Source of the DNA: Streptomyces sp. SM1
GTDB taxonomy: Bacteria > Actinomycetota > Actinomycetes > Streptomycetales > Streptomycetaceae
Assembly (NCBI RefSeq): GCF_002910825.1
Contig: NZ_NEUB01000834.1
Coordinates: forward strand, 1-56,541
DNA: 56,541 bases
Direction: 5' to 3'
How positions within the stretch are numbered: the stretch's first letter is position 1; every line of letters begins with the position of its first letter. A program made the position numbers and the translations under genes. This document shows positions 51,168-56,541 of this stretch, piece after piece. Below the pieces are notes generated by a model, which had not been told where the DNA came from, ran no database searches, and saw only the letters and a list, made by a program, of their open reading frames with translations.

Positions 51168-52729
51168 CAAAGCCCTCGATTCCGGCGGACGCGAGGACCG
51201 TGAGCATCCGCTGCTCGACCTTCTGGCGTTCGGCGCGAGCAATGTTGTAGGCGTCGATGAGGGTGCCCAGGTCTTCCTGCTCGGCAGCGACATGTTTGAT
51301 GTACCTGCCGATGTTGAGGTCGTACCCGTTCGCCACGATCTCCGACAGTGGAGCAAATCGTGCGGCCCAGGCCGCCGGGGTCGACCGGATGGCCGTCGGC
51401 ATCGAAGGTGGAGTGGTAGGCGGTCACCACGTTGGCGATGTCAGCGTCGGTGAGGATATTTCGGTTGGTGGCCTTAGCGAAGCGCGTGGAGGCGTCGATG
51501 AACAGCACGCCACCCTGCCGCTCTGGGGCCTTGGTGCCGGGAGCGCGGAAAACCAGGACGCAGGTCGGGATAGTGGTGCTGTAGAAGAGGTTGGGCGGCA
51601 GCCCGATGACGGCTTCGAGGAGGTCGTCATCCAGGACACTGCGTCGGATGGCTCCTTCTTCGCCGCCGCGGAAGAGTACCCCGTGGGGTAGAACGACGCC
51701 GGCTCGGCCCTTCTTCGGGGCCATGCTGGCGATCATGTGCTGCACGAACGCCCAGTCGGCTGACTTCGCCGGCGCGGTGCCGCCGATGGCGCGGGGGTCG
51801 CTGGTCCAGGGCTTCCACTTCAGGCTGTAGGGCGGGTTGGCGAGAATCACATCGAACTGCGCGATGGACCCGTCAGGCTTCTTGAAGCGCGGGTCCTTCA
51901 GGGTGTCGCCGACCTCGACTTTGAACTGGGTGAGGTTGTGCATGAAGAGGTTCATGCGGGCCACACCAGCGGTGTCCTGTACGGCCTCCTGTCCATAGAG
52001 TTTGAGCGTGTAGCCACGACCGCCGTGGGCCTTCAGGAGGTTCGCGGAGGCGATGAGCATGCCGCCCGATCCGCAGGTTGGGTCGTACACCGACTCGAAG
52101 CCCTTGGGGTCCAGGACCTCGACGATCAGCTCGACGACCTCGCGCGGAGTGAAGAACTGGCCGGCGCGGGTGCCGGATCCGTCGGAGAACCGCTTCAGCA
52201 GGTACTCGTACGCCCCACCGAGCACGTCGTGGGACATGTTGCCCTCGTGCATCTTCGGGGTGCGATCCATCGTCTGCATGACCGCCGCCAACACCTCGCC
52301 CGACAGCACCTCTTCGGAGGTCCAGGTCATGGACCCGAACAGGCGGGAGAACTTGTCAGGGTTGGCCGTCTCGATCGCCTGCAGAGAGGCGCGGACCCGC
52401 TGGCCGAGGCCGGGCTGGGTGATGGTGCCGAGGATGGACGACCAGGATGCGCGACGCTCTTGGACGGTTCCGGGGTGGATGAACGGAATCTCGAACGACT
52501 GGTAGTCGCGGTACTCGATCTCGCGGGCTTCCTCGGCAGCGAGCCCGTCCAGAAGGTCCTTGTTCTCGGTGAGGAACTCCTGGTGGTGGTGCTCCCAGGT
52601 GTCCGACAGGTACTTCCAGAACATCAGCGGGAAGACGACCGAGGAGTACTGCGCTTCGGGCATCGCCACGCGCAGCTCGTCGGCGGCGTCCCACAACCGG
52701 TTCTCGATCTCCTGCTGGGTCACTGCCAT
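51160..52729 (-). CDS. hsdM: Type I restriction modification subunit M, with a frameshift near the end
   Basis: An N6-adenine methyltransferase, about 522 residues when the frame is corrected. Motifs: VYDPTCGSGGMLIASANLL (SAM site) and ILANPPYSLKW (catalytic NPPY). The frame from 52729 changes character after GHPVDPGGLG near residue 455, running into R/C/H-rich sequence that ends at 51167. The expected ending ARFAPLSEIVANGYDLNIGR and then YIKHVAAEQEDLGTLIDAYN is present in another frame, ending at 51160. Removing one base in the GGGCC run at 51362-51367 (minus strand) restores a normal HsdM C-terminus. Either a sequencing error or a natural inactivation of the methylase tail. Confidence 0.85.
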
Positions 52730-53189
52730 CAGTCGGGGGTGTCCTTGCTCGTCAAAGGGTGGCGACCCGAAGGGCCGTGGTGTTCCTGCTGGTCACCCTA
52801 TTTCGGGCGCGCCCCGCATGTACACGCTGGGCGTGTCCTGCCGGCTTGAACACACGCGGGGCGTTCGACACCCGCCTCGATCAGACTGGTCGAAACCAGC
52901 CGCACCAGCTCGCCGCCGACAAGCAACTCCTTGGTGCGGTTGCTGGCTTCATGGTGACCTCCAGGCGCGGGCATACCCAATCCCTCACTATAGAAAGCGA
53001 CTTCCGCGAACAACCTGCAGGTCGCCAACCTACGCGCCGCCACTGACATTGACAGGCCCACACAAACGGGTGAAACAGCTGAGCGGCGCCTGGAGCGCGG
53101 CTGCCGTGGTGCTGCGGCCGAGCCGGGACCAGGCTGGGTGACCGGTCGGGTAACGGGGCGCAGGCCGCGTGCGGCGAGCACCTGGTCCG
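52730..53189. other. Gap downstream of the RM locus promoter
   Basis: No complete gene. A minus-strand open stretch reads GGHHEASNRTKELLVGGELV, RLVSTSLIEAGVERPACV, of unknown origin. The promoter of hsdM should lie in the first 100 bp. Confidence 0.4.
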
Positions 53190-54351
53190 CGTCGGCCAGC
53201 TCATCCCGGCTCTGCTGGACCCTGGAGAGCAGGCTTCGTTGGTTGTCGCTGGTAGTGGAGTCCGGGTGCGCGGTCGAGGTCGAGGACGAAGCCGTCTGCT
53301 GCTGGCTCTTCGCCGTCTGCTGGGGTGGTGGGGAGTGTGAGGGTGCAGGCGAGTGCGGTGTACGTCGTGGGTCCAGTGCGGGTGAGGCGGTCGCGGGTGC
53401 CCCGGTGCCCAGGTAGAGGGAGCCCGCGCTGTACGTAAGGCGGACGGTGCCGGGTACGTCCTGGCAGACGTACGTGCCCAGTGGGGTGTGCGGCGTGTCG
53501 CTGTCGGGGCGGTCCACGGGGATGGATTGTGGTGCGGGGCGGTGCTGCAGGGCTCGGGACAGGGTCTCACGTGGGTCGGCTTCGGGGTGACGGCCGAGTT
53601 CGGCGAGTGCGGTGGCCGTGACGTGGTCGGCCGCGATGCCGGTGTGGTTGGACAGGCAGATGACGCGGAGTCCTGAGCTTGTGAGGTGGGTGGCGGCGGA
53701 GAACCCATGTTCGTGGCCGTAGTGGAAGACGGCGGTGCGGTCGGTGCGCGGGTCGGCGTACAGGCCGGCGCCGTACGTGAACGGATGGTGATCGCTGGGG
53801 CGGTAGCTGAGGTGCTGCTCGAACGGGAGGGTGGCGATGGCGGGTTGCCATGCGTGCCAGAGGTGGTCGAGCCAGCGGTCGAGGTCGGAGGCGGTGCACC
53901 AGAGGGAGCCGGGGCCGGGCAGCGTGACCGGGCGCTGCTGGTGGAGCAGCCAGCCGGACATGGTCGGCTGGTAGCTGGCGGCGGCACCAGGGATGACCTC
54001 GCGCGGATCGGTCTTGAAGCGGGTGGAGGCCATGCCGAGCGGGGTGAAGACCTGCTGGTCGGCGATCTCGTGGAGACCGGTTCCGTGGACGTGCTTGAGG
54101 ATTTCGCTGAGCAGGAGGTAGCCGGTGTTGCTGTAGAGGAAGCGGCCGGGTTCGACGGCGCGGTGCTGTTGGCGGCAGGCCAGTTGCAGCAGGTCGTCGG
54201 CGGTGTAGTGGTCGAGGTCGCGGAAGCCGGCGAGGGAGAGCAGGGATTCGGCGTCGCGGATGCCGCCGCGATGCTGGATCAGTTCGCTGACGGTCACGCC
54301 GGGGATGCGGAAGCGCGGCAGGATGTCGCTGACCGGCCGATTCAGGTCGAG
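53190..54351 (-). pseudogene. Truncated serine hydrolase (beta-lactamase family)
   Basis: The minus strand encodes most of a class C beta-lactamase/D-alanyl-D-alanine-peptidase-like serine hydrolase: LIQHRGGIRD, RFLYSNTGYLLLSEILKHV (the Y-x-N motif), GLHEIADQQVFTPLGMASTR, and FHYGHEHGFSA (the HxG motif). The N-terminal part with the catalytic SxxK is missing: the gene begins abruptly at about 54351 with LLDLNRPVSDILPRF. Near 53400 the frame changes (to RDRLTRTGPTTYTAL), so there is also an internal indel. It is not functional as it stands. Confidence 0.7.
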
Positions 54352-54353
54352 GA

Positions 54354-55454
54354 GGTGGTCGCGAGCGCCGCGTACGCCCGCCGCCATCGTGTCGGCGCGG
54401 TGCTGACCGTCAACGAGTACCTGACCGAGCTCGCCGCGCATCTCTGCGCCGAGCTGGGGGTGCCCGGCAACGAGCCGGGCCGGGCACGGGCGACCCGGGA
54501 CAAGGCCGTCATGAGCGAGGCGTTCGTGGCGGCCGGGGTGCGCACCCCGTACACCGTTCTCGTCCGCGACTATGCCGGTCTGCGGGCCGCCCTGGCGGAC
54601 CCGAGGCTCGGTTTCCCATGCGTGCTCAAGCCTCTGTCCGGGGCAGGCTCCGCAGGCGTCACGGTGGTGAGCGGCCCAGCCGGTGCGGCCGAGGCCACCC
54701 GCGTCGCCCGCGAGGCGGTCGGCATGTACGGAAGCGGCGGCGACCCGGGCGTCCTGGTCCAGGCGTTCGCCGTCGGGGCGGAGTACAGCGTCGAGTCCCT
54801 CACCCAGGACGGCACCACGACGCATCTTGCCGTGCCCCGGAAGCAGGTGACCGGCGGCGCTAAGAGGGTCGAGACGGGGCACAGCCTGCCTGTCTCCCTG
54901 CCCCCGGCCGTAGTGGCGGCCGTGTACCGGGAGGGGGAGGCGGCCATCCGGGCGGCCGGTATCCGGCACGGGGCCTCGCACACCGAGGTCATCGTCGGCG
55001 GGGACGGGCGGTGCACGGTCATCGAGGTCGGCGCCCGCCTCGCCGCCGGACACATCGGAGTCCTGATCCAACACGCCCTGGGCATCGACGTGTGGGCGGC
55101 GCTGCTCGATGTCGCCCTCGGCCGGCCTGCCGCGCTCGCCCCCGCCGCCTGCGGATACGCGACCGTGCGGTTCGTGATCAGCCCGCGCGCCGGGCGGCTG
55201 GCCTCCGTCACGGGTTTCCGAAGACGGGGCCGGGTGTCCCGTTCGTCCGCTGGCGGGCAGCGATCGGCGGCCTCGTCCACGAGCCGGGCGCCAACGGCCA
55301 CCGGCTGGGGGCGTTCGTGGTCACCGGCCCAGAGGCCGCCGAGGTCGAGGAGCGGGCCGACGCACTCCTGCGGCGGGTCCGCATCCACGTCGAACCAGCC
55401 CCAGAGAACCCCGGTCAGGTCAGGCCGGAGAGCACCTCGGCCATTGCGCCGTAG
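54354..55454 (+). pseudogene. Truncated, frameshifted ATP-grasp ligase
   Basis: The plus strand has an ATP-grasp core: LTVNEYLTELAAHLCAELGV, FPCVLKPLSGAGSAGVTVV, AFAVGAEYSVESLTQDG, and the metal-binding segment HTEVIVGGDGRCTVIEVGAR followed by AAGHIGVLI. The first 80 to 90 residues are lacking, and the gene starts at the same junction where the serine hydrolase begins on the other strand. Around 55200 the frame shifts, and the true C-terminus (ATP-grasp tail LVHEPGANGHRLGAFVV) continues in another frame to 55454. It is a relative of the ligase at 5563. Confidence 0.7.
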
Positions 55455-55730
55455 CTCTCGCGGACCGCGTCCGCCTTGCCCAGCCGGTGGCGTTCGAGTC
55501 GGATCGCGCCCAAGTGCCGGGCCTCGTAGACCCGCGCCCGCCACACCGCTGCGGGCGAGCGGTCCAGCGCACCGTAGGGCTCCCAGAACACCATCCGCTC
55601 ATCGTCCTTGGCCGTAGCCATGCGGATGGTCCAGTCAGCGGCCGGGTCACCAAATGAGGTGCGGTCGAAGTCCATGACGCCGGTGATCACCGGCTCGGGC
55701 GCTGCCGAGCCCAACAGGGCGTTGATCGTC
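55415..55730 (-). pseudogene. Truncated APH-family phosphotransferase
   Basis: The minus strand gives the C-terminal third of an aminoglycoside/choline kinase: PVITGVMDFDRTSFGDPAAD (the metal-binding Asp) then WTIRMATAKDDERMVFWEPY and the closing helices. The catalytic HGDxxxxN loop should precede it but is replaced by the IS982 element that starts near 55735. The gene was probably cut by this insertion. Confidence 0.65.
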
Positions 55731-55734
55731 CTTC

Positions 55735-56541
55735 ACTAGACGAGTCTTTCCAAATGCCTGCGGGCACGAAGAGAGGGTGCTCATGATCGTTTGTGACGAC
55801 GAACTTGAACACCCTCGTGACCGCACTGTACGTGAAGATCGACGACGACTTGGCGGGTATCGTGCGGCTGCCGGGCCGGCCACCGAAACTCAGTCACTCG
55901 GAGTTGCTGTGCCTGGCGGTCATGCAGGCGATGCTCGGCTTCCACTGCGAGGCCCGCTGGCTGCGGTACGTCCGCGCACACCTCCAGGACATGTTTCCCT
56001 TCGTCCCGCAGGATGCCGGCTACAACAAGCGGCTGCGTGCCGCGCTGCCGCAGATCAAACGCGTGATACGGGTGCTCGCCAAGGACACCGACTTCTGGCA
56101 CGACACGGTGTGGATCACGGACTCGACCCCGGTGCCGTGCGGGATGTCCCGCCCCACGGTCAAGCGCTCGGAGCTGGCGGGCTGGGCCAACTACGGCTAC
56201 TGCGCGTCGCATTCGCGGTTCTTCTGGGGGCTGCGGCTGTACCTGGTGTGCACCCCGGCCGGGATGCCGATCCTGTGGGCGCTGGCCGATCCGAAGCTCG
56301 GCGAGCGCGAGGTGCTGGCCGCGATGCTGGAGGTCGATGCCGAGCTGGTGCGCGTGCGGCCGGGCCTGCTGCTGATCAGCGACAAGGGCTTCGCGTCGAA
56401 GACCTTCGAGCGGTCACTGTCCGTACAGGGCATCACGCTGCTGCGGCCGTCGAGGAAGAGGGAGATCCTGCGGCCCGGCGAGCCGATGCTCAAGAAGGTC
56501 CGCCAGCTGATCGAGTCGGTCAACGACACCCTCAAGGGCCA
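55735..56541 (+). mobile_element. IS982 family element (right part beyond the window)
   Basis: The left end lies near 55735, where the interrupted APH gene stops making sense. The right end is outside the window. Inverted repeats cannot be checked. The element carries the transposase described at 55793. Confidence 0.55.
55793..56541 (+). CDS. IS982 family transposase (partial, runs off the right edge)
   Basis: At least 249 codons from GTG 55793. The N-terminal region SHSELLCLAVMQAMLGFHCE and WLRYVRAHLQDMFPF is typical of IS982 transposases. The catalytic Asp residues are in TVWITDSTPVPCG and LLLISDKGFASK; the final Glu would follow VRQLIESVNDTLKG, near the right edge. No frameshift was seen. 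Confidence 0.8.
   Translation, partial: MTTNLNTLVTALYVKIDDDLAGIVRLPGRPPKLSHSELLCLAVMQAMLGFHCEARWLRYVRAHLQDMFPFVPQDAGYNKRLRAALPQIKRVIRVLAKDTDFWHDTVWITDSTPVPCGMSRPTVKRSELAGWANYGYCASHSRFFWGLRLYLVCTPAGMPILWALADPKLGEREVLAAMLEVDAELVRVRPGLLLISDKGFASKTFERSLSVQGITLLRPSRKREILRPGEPMLKKVRQLIESVNDTLKG

Noticed and set aside
53686..54353. Plus-strand open frame joined to the ATP-grasp fragment
   Set aside because: Before 54354 it is the Gly/Val-rich shadow of the serine hydrolase; only the part after the junction is real.
1..56541. CRISPR arrays, tRNA and rRNA genes
   Set aside because: No regularly spaced repeats, cloverleaf-like sequences or conserved rRNA segments were noticed when reading through the window; short tRNAs cannot be excluded without a search.

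Overview
The window is a high-GC actinobacterial chromosome segment. Dense third-position G/C, GTG/TTG starts, many 4-bp ATGA/GTGA overlaps between genes, and XRE-TPR regulators point to Streptomyces or a close relative. It is an accessory region holding three biosynthetic islands, a type I restriction-modification locus, several insertion sequences and much decayed mobile DNA. No rRNA, tRNA or CRISPR array was seen.

Layout. 1-1069: possible 5' part of a group II intron (minus strand, reverse-transcriptase gene off the left edge) and a small ORF with a diverged copy at 31.6 kb. 1.07-16.7 kb (plus strand): a biosynthetic island with four MFS transporters, a HAD-like hydrolase, an ATP-grasp ligase plus a degenerate ATP-grasp-like partner, a PLP-dependent (histidine/serine-type) decarboxylase, a DUF6875-like protein, an EgtD-family histidine methyltransferase, a stand-alone TrpA homologue, and small secreted proteins or lipoproteins between them. 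16.7-18.6 kb: an intact IS5-type element and fragments of a second transposase and a VOC protein. 18.7-19.6 kb: an APH-like kinase.

20.0-26.0 kb: a RiPP locus read on the minus strand. A radical SAM/SPASM maturase overlaps by 4 bp a 63-residue precursor with repeated [W/F]-D-N motifs (AmcA/AmcB-like, multiple cyclophanes). A perfect hairpin, a pentapeptide-repeat protein and two uncharacterised proteins follow. A Nudix gene is divergent, and a terpene-cyclase-like/winged-helix protein is next to it; palindromic operator-like sites lie in the divergent promoter region. 26.0-32.2 kb: two HEPN-domain proteins, a truncated CHAT protease, recombinase pieces and other remnants.

32.2-40.5 kb: a tightly overlapping minus-strand operon that starts with a 27-residue polyproline peptide ending in Gly-Gly-Gly-Ser. 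It continues through a TIM-barrel isomerase, a Gfo/Idh oxidoreductase, an archaeal-type methionine adenosyltransferase, an HPr-kinase-like protein, a GT2-like glycosyltransferase, a CofE-like amide ligase and an AroE homologue. A divergent XRE-TPR regulator precedes it. I see this as the best candidate for an undescribed system: a peptide whose C-terminal serine may be a phosphorylation or assembly site.

40.6-46.0 kb: accessory genes (GNAT, Nudix, nucleotidyltransferase, methyltransferase, a possible toxin/antitoxin-like pair). 46.0-52.7 kb: an IS427-like element directly beside hsdR, then hsdS and hsdM, with a frameshift near the end of hsdM. 52.7-56.5 kb: head-to-head truncated serine-hydrolase and ATP-grasp genes, a truncated APH gene and an IS982-family transposase running off the right edge.
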